Assembly: GCA_018296165.2 (NCBI GenBank)
Contig: JACKQL020000139.1
Span: 43,370-107,369, forward strand
Direction of reading: 5' to 3'
Source: Termitomyces sp. T153
Taxonomy: Eukaryota > Basidiomycota > Agaricomycetes > Agaricales > Lyophyllaceae
Length of the DNA stretch: 64,000 nucleotides
Shown: in pieces, positions 22,957 through 33,470 of the stretch
How the letters are laid out: every line of letters begins with the position of its first letter
Numbering within the stretch: position 1 is the stretch's first letter
The notes under the pieces: generated by a model
What the model was told of the DNA's origin: nothing
The model's database searches: none
The model's input: the letters and a program-made list of their open reading frames with translations, nothing else
Translations under genes and position numbers: made by a program

Positions 22957-23162
22957 ATGATGGCTTCTGCCCCATCCACCCACTCCCTATGCCTTGACAT
23001 GGAGATCAAGACCATAGACACTCAGCAGACCCACAGAGTCATGGCCCTTCTGGACAGCAGAGCTACAGGACTGTTCTTGGATACAGAGTTTGTCAAATGC
23101 CATGGCCTCACTATGCAGCCCCTTCCTAAGCCCATTCCAGTCTACAACATCGATAGAACACC
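22957..23162 (+). pseudogene. Element A protease, part before the B insertion
   Basis: The aspartic protease site reads ALLDSRATGLFLD, where family members have DSGATG. Gly-to-Arg from GGA to AGA is a likely inactivating change, also seen in element F. The frame stops at VYNIDRTP where element B enters; it resumes at 36041 with NKAGLISSVVDL. Confidence 0.85.
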
Positions 23163-24356
23163 TGTCACAACCCATTTCCTGGACCCCCACACATTATCCA
23201 CCAACTCTCCACTCCTTCAGAGCCTTCCCCGATGCCCTGCCAAACTCCCCCAATGCTCTGCACCTACTCCAGCTAACTCCAATGCATCCACAGCTAACTC
23301 CAATGGCCCCCTGGCCAACTCTGACATCTTTCTTGCAGCCACCAACACTTCCCCTGAACCTCCTAAGCTCCTGGAACCATCTCTCACCATCCCTGACTCT
23401 GTCACATGTCATCAACCCCACAAACTGGTTCCTCTGACTCACTCCAGAGTATCACAATAACCTCGGAACAGCTCATGTTCCCATCTGATCCCATCAATAT
23501 ATCAATGTGGCCTGCTCCCTGATCACAACCAACACTCATTGACTCTGCCAAGCTCTGCCAAGCCCCGCTGCCACAGCTGACATCCTCCGGAGCTCCCCAG
23601 TAGTCAGTATATAAGTCATAGAGTAGCTCTCCATACTCTAGTCTTGATATTGCCTTACATGATGTGTTTCTGATTGTTTTTCTCTCATGTTTCATGTTCT
23701 ATGTTACATTTCTCTTACCCCAATCTCCTGGTCTTGTCTTGTCTCTATTCTACTATTGTTCTTGTTATCATTTTGTATTTCTGCCTGAATCTATTTCATT
23801 CTCATCTCAATCTTGTCTTGACTCTGTCTTGTCCCATTCAACTCCATCTCAACTTGTTTGATCCATTCTGCCTATCATGCTCAAGTCTTTTCCAACTCTA
23901 ATGCTCTAACAAACTCCACGCTTACTATTACAAACATCAACACATTCTTTAAACCAACTCTGGACCTCACCACACACTTGGCTCTGAACTCTATCAACCT
24001 CCATTGATCCCCCATCAAGCTTTGGCTCCACTCCCACCACTCGTGTAGCCTCTGCTTCCATCACTCATGTAGCCTATGTTCCCATCACTCATGTAGCCCC
24101 TGCTTCCTCTACAACCACAATACCTGCTTATGGACTTGTGCCTGAACCCTGCCAAGCTCATCCCTTTCTTCTGCCACTTGTCCCATACTCCTCTGGACCA
24201 CCCTGACTTGCTCAGATCACTTCCCACCAATTATTCTTGCAAGCCCCCAGTGTTTAGAACTTCTCTGGGTGCCCAGTTGTCAGTGCAGGGAATCATGTCT
24301 GCCTAGTAAGGATTTGCCCAGTGTAGCTGAGCCCCTGTAGTCAGTAGAACCTGACA
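23163..24356 (+). mobile_element. Element B 5' LTR (LTR-1)
   Basis: It runs from TGTCACAACCC to AGAACCTGACA, with a TATATAA promoter box at about 23610. CpG sites of the family appear as CA/TG. Confidence 0.9.
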
Positions 24357-26091
24357 TAATATCAAGACTCTCCCTTACTCCATTTGTGATGTCTGCACTA
24401 ACTCCGTACACACATCCGTCAAACACTCTTGATGTCTATAGTTGGCCTATGCCTGGAAACCACTATGATTCATATGGCCCTGCTCAATTTGCCAAGGCAC
24501 ATTGAGTTGCAGACCTGACACCAAATGTCCCCTCTGCTCCAGTTTCACCCATACAATGGCTCTCTCCCTGGACACCCTCCTCACTCACACCCAACCCTAC
24601 ACCACCTCTGCAGACACCTCCCACACTTCTCCCACCTTCTCTGCCAGCTCTGCTCCCTTGCAAAAGATCAACTCTGACATCACCCAAGCAGCACCCAAAG
24701 CTCCCAGTGATAATTCAACCAAATGCTCAACAACTTCTCCAGCACTGCACCCCCACCCCTTTGACAACAATAACAAAAACCCCACCACAAGAAGTTGCCC
24801 ATTGCACAAAGAACCAATTGCCAACCCTACTAAAACAATGATAGACCTCCAAGAATGTGCTTACTCAAAGCCCGCCTTTGAATCCAGTGATCTACCACAA
24901 CTCCACACACCATCAGGAATAAACTCAGCAAGTTCCTGACAGCATTGATCCTGCCCACAACCCAATAGCAGAACCCTGCCACTGTACCAGCAGATCATCT
25001 GACTCTCACCCACACCCATCCTTAAGAAAGTCCACCCTCCAAAGCTAGCTCTGCCATCATTGAAATCAAGCTCAAATCAGCAACTCCACCATCAATAATG
25101 CAAGATTCCAAGACCAATGCTTTGCTCCCAACCACAGAAGCCACTTCTGGAATCAGTCAGGACCCCTGAGTAGACTCAGCCATCACCTCTGCCCAATGGT
25201 TGGAAAGACCCTGATGCCTCCAACCCAACCCCCAACAACTCTGGAACAAGAACAAGGAATTTCCAAGCCCCAAGGTGGCCCAGAAAGGATGGAACATGCA
25301 CCTCTGCCCCACCTCATTGAAACGCACTCCAAAAACACTCCAAAAGTCACCTGGATGAATCATGGCACCCTGACTCACAATAAGGAATAACTCTGGACAC
25401 CTCCACCACTACTCCAACTCCCCTCCACCTGATCTGGAACCTCCGATATTGAAAGTACTCAATGCTGCCCCTCCTCTACACTACACTGCCAGTCAAAACC
25501 TCTACTCCCAGACAATGCTGCCTCTAGCAAGAGAATCCCTCAGCATATGAATCACCCCAAACAGGCTATAGGGAGAAGAGAATTCCACATGAAGTAGTCC
25601 CCTGGAGTGCTCTAAATTTGCTGACATGTTCTCTCAAGGAAGGAATATGTGCATCTGCCCACCCACTTAGGATAAAATGCCCCCAACAACTCTTGAAATC
25701 AATATAGAGAACTCTGACACTACACCTTGCAATGCAGAATGACTCCAGACCCCTCTGCCACTATTTTGACACCTTTCCCCATTCAATCCAGAACCTCCAA
25801 CATTGAAGACACTTGATGCTGACCCCCTTCACACACCACCATCAGACAAGAACTCTGCCATCAGACTAAGCCACCTCTAGCAAAGGAACTCCCAGCATAG
25901 GAGTTTCCCCACTAGAACAAACTATAGGGAAAAGAAAATCCCACATGAAGTAGTTCTCCAGAGTACTCTGAACTCACTAACATGTTCATATAAGGGAGGG
26001 AGAAGCCCCACCATCATCCCCAAGACCATCAATCAGCCCTCTCAAACTTCAGAAACCCCCAACAAAAAAAAAAAAAAACATATGCTCCAAC
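24357..26091 (+). other. Element B 5' internal region, non-coding
   Basis: After the leader an ATG at 24389 opens a Ser/Thr/Pro-rich reading (MSALTPYTHPSNT) that breaks at a stop within 40 codons. A second frame at 24502-24939 is similarly low in complexity. Two decayed copies of the pol linker EVVPPEYxxFADVF can be read near 25590 and 25950. Fifteen A residues lie at 26064-26078. No enzyme domain seen. Confidence 0.6.
25391..26020 (+). repeat. Tandem direct repeat, period about 355 bp
   Basis: Two units align from GAACCTCC (25437 and 25791) through CCACCTCTAGCAA-like text, ACTATAGGGA, CACATGAAGTAGT and ACATGTTC. The offset is 354-357 bp. Each unit includes the decayed pol linker described for the surrounding region. 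Confidence 0.7.
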
Positions 26092-27241
26092 TGTCAGGTT
26101 CCACTGACCATGGGGGCTCAGCTACACTGGGCAAGTCCTTACTAGGCAGACGTGATTCCCTGCACTGACAACCAGGCACTTGGAGGTGTTCCAAACATTG
26201 GGGACTTGTGAGGATAGTTAGTGGAGATTGGTCTGAGCAAGTCTGGGGAGGTCTGGAGGAGTAGAGGATGATTTGTGGGGATGGGGGACGGGCTTGGTGG
26301 GGTTCAGGCATAAGTCCATGTGTGAGTATTGTGGGTGCAGAGGAGGCAGAGGCTATGCAGATGACAGGAGCAGAGCCGGAGTTCTGACGGGGGATCAATG
26401 GGGATTGATGGTGTTCAGAGCCAAGCGTGTAGCAGGGTCCAGAGTTGGTAAAGGAGTGTCAGAGGTTTGTAATCATAACTGCGGAGTTCATGAGGACGTT
26501 ATGGTCAAGAGGACTTGAACACAATAGACTGAATCAAACAAGACGAGACAGAGTCAAACTAAATGAGATGGAGATGAGACAAGAATGAGAATAGATTGAG
26601 GCAGAGACACAGAATGATAATGAAAAGATAACGGAATAGAGATGAGATAAGACTGGGAGACTGAGAATAAGGAAAATGAGACACAGAACACAAAACACCA
26701 GAAGAAACAATCAGGAACACATCAGGAAAGGCAGGTAGGTAGATAAGTAGGTAATCTCAAGACTAGAGTATGAGGAGCTACTCTACGTCTTATATACTGA
26801 CTACTGAAGAGCTCTGGAAACGTTGGCTATGGTGGTGGGGCTTGGCAGAGCTCAACGGAGTCAACAGGTGTCAGTTACAACCAGAGGGCAGGCCATGTTG
26901 ATATGTTGATGGGATCAATTGTTAACATGGTCTGTTCTGGGGTTGTTGTGATACTCCAGGGTAAGTTGGGGGAGCCAGGGTGTCAAGTCGATGACATGTA
27001 ATGGGGTCAGGCATGGCGGGGGAGTGGTTCCAGGGGCTCAGGAAGTCCAGGGGAAGCGCCAGCAGCTGCGGGGAAGACATTGGAGTTGGCCAGGGGGCCA
27101 TCGGAGTTAGCCAAAAATGCATTAGAGTTAGCCGGAGTAGGCGCAGAGTGCTGGAGAAGTTTGACAAAGCATCGGGGGAGGTTCTGGGGGGACAGGGGTT
27201 TTTCAGGCAATGTACGGGGGTCCAGGGAATGGGTCATGACA
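26092..27241 (-). mobile_element. Element C 3' LTR (LTR-1)
   Basis: Its complement runs from TGTCATGACCC to GGAACCTGACA. Its central 950 bp or so shows no visible difference from the solo LTR at 15351-16500. Confidence 0.9.
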
Positions 27242-27457
27242 TCACCCCTCCTTCAGCATTGAGACCCTCAAGACACGGGGAGCAGTCAGGGATCGGCGGG
27301 GGCATGGGAGTCAAAGCCCAGTAATATTGATCAATCTGCAGCGAGTAACAGCAGCATGAGAGGCAAAGTCAAAGCGTGGCCACCGCTTTGTCAGGGGGTT
27401 CTTCCTAATCAATTAAAAAGCCTTGGACATACCCCAGGGTTTCCCAAATCCTTTGTC

Positions 27458-28594
27458 ATGTCTTCTCCTAGTTACTCAGCCACTCTTCCCACCCTGTTGA
27501 TTTCAGACGTGGATGTGGTGATCATGTACAACAGCGAGGGGGAGGAGTTCGAGCATTGGCACTGAGCTGGTGCAATATACCAGAGTGATGAGCAGCATCG
27601 ACTTGTTTTTTTGGGCTGGCTGACAGAGTTTTGCAGAGTTGTCTATGGTAGTAGTAGGTTCCCTGGAGGGTCCTAGGCAGGCCAAATTTCATCCTGCAGT
27701 GCCCTGATTGGTGGCAGGGGATGCAGAAGGGGTCCCACCATTGCAGCGAATCCCTCAGGCAGAGGTGACAGTGGAGGAGTTTGCAAGGGCATTGGCACAG
27801 GCTTGGGGCCTCCTGATGCTGGAATGGTGCCAAAACAAGGCCCCAGTGAGTCTTTGAGTTTTCCTTTGTTGTGTGTGCTGATTCATTGTTCTTAGTGTGT
27901 TCTCTGTGCATGGTGGGGCGAGGCCTGCATCTTTGATGCGCCCTCCATGGGCTTGCAGCATGACACTTCCGTTTGCCTTCCATGTTGCATGAGCCACAAG
28001 AAGTGCTTGATCTTGTTGGAGTGGCAAGTGGCATGTGTTGCCACAGAGCAGGGGTGGGACAAGGACTGGGTGTGGAGTCAGCTAGGTGAGGCGTAGAAGA
28101 CCTGAGTGTCAGGGGAGGGGAGCGCAGGGCGGTCTGCAGGGCAGGTGGGGCCTCTACGGGGTGGGTGGAGGGAGAGGGCACCCTCGGCGGTGGACCATGG
28201 GAAGCGGAGAGCTTTCCCACCATCAAGGGCAGGGCCCAGCAAGAGGCTGCAGGGGCATGAGCCGATGGCGGGCCCTCCAGAGTTTCACGTTTACTCTCCT
28301 ACCCTGGATGCAGCCTTAGGATGGGCATCAAGTTCTCTGGAGCCCCCACCTTCAATCACAGAGGTCTTCCTTTGCAAGTGGGTGGAGGTGCTAACAGCAG
28401 CATTGATGGCATGAGAGGGGGAGCTTTGACAGGCAAGGAAGGATCAAGATGCGGCGCAGGCAGAGAAGGAGGCATTGGAGTGGGTGCAAAACACCTCGGT
28501 GCGAGTGGTGCCAGAGTGAGCGCCAGAGGTACAGGGCTTGCGGGAGCATCCAATGCAGTGGGAGGTGTGGCCCACAGAGGAGGCTTCTCTGGAG
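27458..28594 (+). pseudogene. Antisense spliced gene of LTR-1 family, element C copy
   Basis: It reads away from the C LTR, antisense to the retroelement. It starts MSSPSYSATLP at 27458. An exon ending VEEFARALAQAWGLLMLEWC...P closes at 27845. A 50-nt intron 27846-27895 (GTGAGT...TTCTTAG) follows, then an exon opening CVLCAWWGEACIF and CLPCCMSHKKC: spacing CX2CX6CX15CX2CX6C, the fungal Zn2Cys6 pattern. Downstream are WDKDWVWSQLGEA, DHGKRRAFPPSRAGPSKR, SSSLEPPPSITEVFLCKWVE and a helix-prone Glu/Gln-rich segment. In-frame stops (about 27563, in exon 2, 28088, 28410) make it a pseudogene. The matching gene in B lacks most of these stops. Confidence 0.6.
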
Positions 28595-30393
28595 TACCCT
28601 AAAGTTGCTGATGCCTTCCACAAAAAGCAAGTAGTTTTCCCCCCATTGCCACCCACTCTGAGTCAACATTGGAAGGGTATTGCAACCCCCACCAATGACA
28701 AACTAACATCAAAGAAAGTGCTACCCCACCCCCAATCTGCAAGGGTGTCACATGCCACAACCCTGCCCACAGAGTCCCAGCCCTATCACTGTCCCACTCC
28801 CCTCCCCTGACAAAACGCTTCTCCAACAAGGGAATAAACTCCAGGAACCCTCAAAGTAGTTCTCCTCTGAATTCTACAATGCCCTTGGCAAATCTAACCA
28901 CACCCAACAGAGATTGATCCAGATGCCAAGAATGATGAAGTGGCTCCTCTGACTCCATCCTGACAATTAAGGGACCAATAATGCCCTCTAAAGAAGCAGT
29001 ACCTTTTCCCCAATCAGGAACTAGGTTGATCACCCCATAGTGCCAAGACCTATCCTGCTCCCATTCATAGTGACCTCTGAACCCCTCTGGAGCACAAATC
29101 TAAACCCACTATGACTCCTCTTGGAGTCCAAACCAATGTTCTTCCACAACCCACTTCCCCTCTGCCCTTCAACAATCATGAACAACTATCTCCCCCCAAT
29201 GCTGCTAATGTTTTGCACAGAGAGACAATGGCCAGACTCACCTAAGCCCTTGGAAGGCAGCTAGACCTGCTCCTCTCTTCCAAGCATGACTCCAGGAGCC
29301 ACCACTCTTATACAACAACTCTGCCACTCAGTGGTAACATTCATTAAACATCTGCTTGTTGCACTGACTTGAAAAAAGAGGAAAACTCCACTCTGGAGCC
29401 TCCCTTTTGACTTGCGTCACCTACAACACAACTCCGCCAACAAGTCAAGACCCAACCCCAATCCCCACATTGACTCCAGACCCCTGGTTCTCATGCTGGA
29501 AAGAATGGGCCAACAAAACACACCTCGGACCCCTTTTTCCACCCCACACCACCTCCAAAGTTAACTCTATTGACAAACCACCCACCAAGCAACCCTCACA
29601 TTGACCCCAGACTGCTGACTCCCACTCCAAAAGAAGAAGCAAGTCCCAAGCTCACCCAAACCCATCCCACCCTGCCCTATTAGAACCAAGTGAGCTCTGC
29701 CAGCAAAATCAACATCCCACTCACCCCACACCATCTCTGCTGCCAGCTCCACTCTGAGGAAGGACAAAACCACTGACCTGGAACCCCAAGCTCACCCCCA
29801 AACCAACCTTGCCCTGGCTTGCCAAACCTGCAAGGGCTCTGCCAGCAAAGAAGGGACAAAGACCCACCAAACCTCATGCCACCTCCATTCCACTGGCTCT
29901 GCTCTGGGAAGGGATGAGAACTCACCAACCCTCACACTGCCTCCATTCCACTGGCCCCATGCAACTCTATCAACAAGCCAGCAAACCCCAGGCCCTCAAT
30001 ATGATCCTTGACATAGGTCTGCCAAAGAGCCAGCAACCCTCAGACTCCTGATACAACTTCTAATCTGTGGGATAACAACCCCAAACCCTCCTCTTCATTC
30101 CAAAGCACCTCTGATGGGAAGAACCAATCACCAATCAAACCCCACGCTGCCTCTGCCACAAGAAGCATCCACCAATTCAACCTCGGCAGCACCTCAAGTT
30201 CTAGAGAATGACAGAACTATGTAAGACCCCTCTACCCATCTATGGACTTACCCTTGGCTAGGAACAAAAGAGAATGTCACATAGATGGCCTAGAACCTAC
30301 AACCTCAGCCCCAGACCAGAAGAAACTCATTGAGACTGGTCACCATGAACCCTGCCCCATCACCTACAACACTCCAGAGTGTAGTAAAGCCCC
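28595..30393 (+). other. Element B middle internal region, non-coding
   Basis: C-rich sequence without a long frame. It begins with another decayed pol-linker-like reading (EEASLEYPKVADAF at 28580-28620), then Pro/Thr/Ser-rich low-complexity text to 30393. Imperfect internal repetition is visible between 29400 and 30050 (TCCATTCCACTGGC recurs). No domain recognised. Confidence 0.5.
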
Positions 30394-30398
30394 AACCC

Positions 30399-30990
30399 TG
30401 TCAGGACCACAGTCCTGGAGGGGGACTCTTACAGGAGCCAAAACCACCTTGGAGAGGTGATGCCAACAGCAAGTATGTAAATAGGGAAAGAAACTAAGAA
30501 ACTAAGAAATGAGAGCGAGTGATGAATGGAGAGAAGATCAGATAACAACAGAACACAAACAAGATATCAGGTAATGTCAAGGCTGGGGTGTAGCTACAGA
30601 CTAAGGGACCTTATATAGCTGTAGGACACTGCCAAAAGGAGAAGATGGAAGTGATCTAAGTCATAGCAGGAAGTGATCTAAGTCATGAGAAAGCAATCTG
30701 GAACAAGGGAAGCAATCCTGGAAGTGATCTTGGATAGGTGGAAGTGATCTGGAACAGGTGGAAGTGATCTGGAACCTGTGGAAGTGATCTGGAACCTGTG
30801 GAAAGAATCTGTGCCTGTGGGAATGATCTGGAACAGGAAAAGCGGTCCTAGAGGTGGCTAAAACCTAGATGTGGCTGAAACAGGACTGTGGCTAAGATCT
30901 GGGGGTGTGGCTGAGATCTAGAGAGGGACTGTGTAGAATCTGAGGTTGGATAATGGTGAAGGGAAGGGGGGAATGGAATGGGTCATGACA
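30399..30990 (-). mobile_element. Solo LTR-3 with perfect target duplication AACCC
   Basis: A 592-bp LTR whose complement starts TGTCATGACCCATTCC and ends TCCTGACA. It is flanked by AACCC at 30394-30398 and 30991-30995. A TATATAA box in LTR sense lies at about 30613. It shares only its ends with LTR-1 and contains a minisatellite. Confidence 0.9.
30645..30838. repeat. About 20-bp minisatellite inside solo LTR-3
   Basis: Eight to ten imperfect copies of GGAAGTGATCTGGAACNNGT, the centre nearly perfect. It lies upstream of the LTR TATA box in LTR sense, where U3 enhancer repeats of retroelements usually sit. Confidence 0.8.
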
Positions 30991-30995
30991 AACCC

Positions 30996-31887
30996 CACCA
31001 AATACAATACTCCAGAGCTTGGCAAACCCCCACCACACACAACCCCACTAAAATATAAACCTGTAGGCACCACCAACCTAGGGATTGCAACTCACACCCT
31101 AAGGGAGTACCTCTGCCTCCATGCTGATCCAACTCACAGCTCCACTTCTATGCTAATCCAACTCACAGCATAGATGGCACATAACATGGTTCCCTACAGA
31201 CTTACTACAAGGGCCACCTCACCCCAGGCACTCCACTGCTATGCCGCCTAGAACTCCTGCCTCTGACTGGCCCCACCCTCAAGAACAAACTTCACTCTGC
31301 CACCCCCACCATTGACAAAAAGGACCTCTGCCACCTCTGCTAGCTGCATCAGCATGAGAAACCTTATCCTACCACCCCCACTATTATCAAGAGGGGCCCC
31401 CGCCACCTTCACCATCCACATTGGCATAAGGCCGAATCACCAGAAGACCTCTGCCTCCCCAAGCCAGCATCATCCTCAACTCTGCTGCAGGCCTGAGGAC
31501 AACCCCTACCACTTCAGTCCAAAACTCCGAGCATCAAGCCCAATGCCCCAAGACACAACAGAGCTCCACAGGAAAACTCCCAACACCCTTGCCAAGCCTT
31601 GGGACCCCTTCCTACAATGGTCTACCAAGTCCCAACCACTCCAAGACCAGCCAACACAGATGGCATTAATGGGCTTAATCCCCACCTCTGAATTTACTAG
31701 GGATTCAACTCCCACTAGTACCCCTGCATGTTTTCACTTATCTCACCCCTTGCACAAATTAAAGTTTCATTATGCACACCCAGGAACATTGACCAAGTAC
31801 TGTATTTGATATGAATATACTACAAAAAAAAAGGGGACAGTATACAATGGAGAGCAAGACGACAAGAAATGGAGTCCAACAGCCTCC
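30996..31887 (+). other. Element B internal region before the antisense gene
   Basis: No intact frame. The segment 31683-31760 (CCCACCTCTGAATTTACT onward) is collinear with sequence just downstream of the chromodomain in element G (complement of 44120-44190). This fixes it as the post-pol region of the LTR-1 family and confirms B's orientation. Nine A residues lie at 31823-31833. Confidence 0.6.
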
Positions 31888-33470
31888 TCAATCCCTCCCC
31901 CCCTCTGGAACTCCTCTCTCCTCTCCCCCTATCCCCAGATTGATCTCTATCTGAGCCCACACCACCGCTAAGACCTCTGCCAACCCCAGCAAAGCCTCTC
32001 CCACATCTGCTACCACTTTCCACCACAACTCTGGGGCCACCATGTTCTGCTGCCAGTGCCCTGCCAACAACCACCCCATCTGCACCACCCTCTGCTCCAA
32101 CTCTGGAGGTCAATCTGTGGGCATTCAGACCAGCCCATCCTAGATTGACATGAAAGCAGTGATGGCACTATCCAAAAGGACTCTGTGCTCCCACACTCAA
32201 CCTGTTCAGACTTATTAACTAAAATCAGAAGAAAAATGGGACACTCATGCAGTACTCCAGCATGGCCCAAGGCAGCCTTGCTCACTAACCACTTCTCTCA
32301 CCACCTACTTGCCTCTGCCTCTGCCTGGGACTACTTGCTCAAACCCCACTGACCCTTCACCTCCTCCACAGGCCACACCTCCAGCTGGGCCAAATGCTCT
32401 CACACTCCCCACACCTCCAGCGTATGCTCCATGGCCACCTGCATGGCAGTATCCCATTTCCATTGCAACATGTCTTGCTCCCTCTGAGCCACATCACAAT
32501 CCTCCCCTGCCCTCTTGAGCTTCCCCTCCCATGCCATCAATGCCACCATCAGAGCCTCCACCTGCTGACATAGGAAAACCTCTGTGATTGAAGGCGTGGG
32601 CTCTGGAGAACTTGAAGCCTGTTCTAATGGTGCACCTAAGGTAGGGAAGTAAATGTGAGGCCCTGGAGGCTCCACCATCAACTCATGCCCCCATGGCCTC
32701 TTGTTAGGCCCCACCTCTGGTAGCAGGGAGGCCCTCCGCTTCCCCTTGTCCACTGCTACTAGCACTCCCTCCCTCTGCCCACTCTGTGGGGGTCCCACCT
32801 TCCCTGCCAGTTGCTCTGTGCTCTCCTTCTCTAATACCCTGGCCTTCTGCACCTTGCCTAGTTGCCCCCACACCCACTCCTCCTCCCACTCTTGCTCCAT
32901 AGCAATCCAGGCAGCCTGCCAGTCTAATGAGATCAAACACTTCTCATGCCTTGTATAGCATGGAAGGCAAACTGAAGTATCTTGATGGGAGCCTGCAGAG
33001 GGCTCGTCGAACTTGCAGACTTTGCCCTGCCAGGCACAAAGAGTATACTAAAAGCAACTGATCAACAACACAACAAAAAGGGATCTGAAGACTCACTGGA
33101 GCCTGGTCCAAACACCACTCCAAAGTTGGGGGACCCTGTGCCTGCCCCAATGCTCTTGCAAATACCTCTGCTATCACCTCCACTTGTGGAACTTGCTGTG
33201 CCTGCAAAACTCCCTCCATGTCCTCTGCCATCAAACTTGACCCTGCAGGACAAGCTCTAGCCTGTTTCAAGCCCCTCTCATAAGTAGAGCTCCCCAACAA
33301 TTCCACTATGGCAACGGACAATTCTGTGAAACCCAGTTAGTAGCCCCAGGGACACAATAAAGACACTTACTACTGTGGTACATCCAATGCTGGCACTTGA
33401 ATTCCTCTTGGTTGCTGTCATTGGAGAACAGTGGAGCAGAGGAGGCAGTTGAGTACAAGGAAGAGGACAT
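31888..33470 (-). CDS. Antisense spliced gene of LTR-1 family, element B copy, Zn2Cys6-like
   Basis: It reads away from B's 3' LTR, opposite to the retroelement. Proposed exons are 33470-33371, 33323-33097 and 33047-32400. They sum to 975 nt, 324 codons without an internal stop. Intron 1 (GTAAGT...CAG, 47 nt) has a textbook CTACTAAC branch site; intron 2 (GTGAGT...TTTTAG, 49 nt) sits where the C copy has its intron. The protein runs MSSSLYSTASS, ELLGSSTYERGLKQARACP, VFARALGQAQ, then a cysteine cluster whose first Cys is Tyr here (YTLCAWQGKVCKF, VCLPCYTRHEKC), EWEEEWVWG, KGKRRASLLPEVGPNKR, SSPEPTPSITEVFL and a Glu/Gln-rich helix. A TGA ends it at 32400. Homologous C-terminal codons continue, frame-shifted, to 31888 (QMGWLLAGH). 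Family not recognised by name. Zn2Cys6 factors bind DNA as transcription regulators, but that role is inference here. Confidence 0.55.

Larger units (their letters stand above)
26092..28594 (-). mobile_element. Element C: 3' end of an LTR-1 element in inverse orientation, truncated
   Basis: A full LTR-1 (26092-27241, 1150 bp) is preceded, in its own sense, by a polypurine tract AAGGAGGGGTGA (27242-27253) and about 1.35 kb of 3' internal sequence homologous to 32400-33672 of element B. No second LTR and no target duplication are found (flank CCAAC on the left), so the 5' part was lost, probably by deletion after insertion. Confidence 0.75.

Noticed and set aside
24015..24230. Glycine-rich minus-strand frames with repeats such as GYMSDG
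   Set aside because: They lie within LTR sequence, recur at 34525-34740 in the other B LTR, and are by-products of LTR base composition.
16501..26091. Inversion caused by recombination between the two inverted LTR-1 copies
   Set aside because: Both GTTGC duplications still flank the left LTR; an inversion would have separated them.
26092..27241. Solo LTR
   Set aside because: The flanks (CCAAC on the left, TCACC on the right) do not match, and a polypurine tract plus family internal sequence adjoins it, so it is the 3' LTR of a truncated element.
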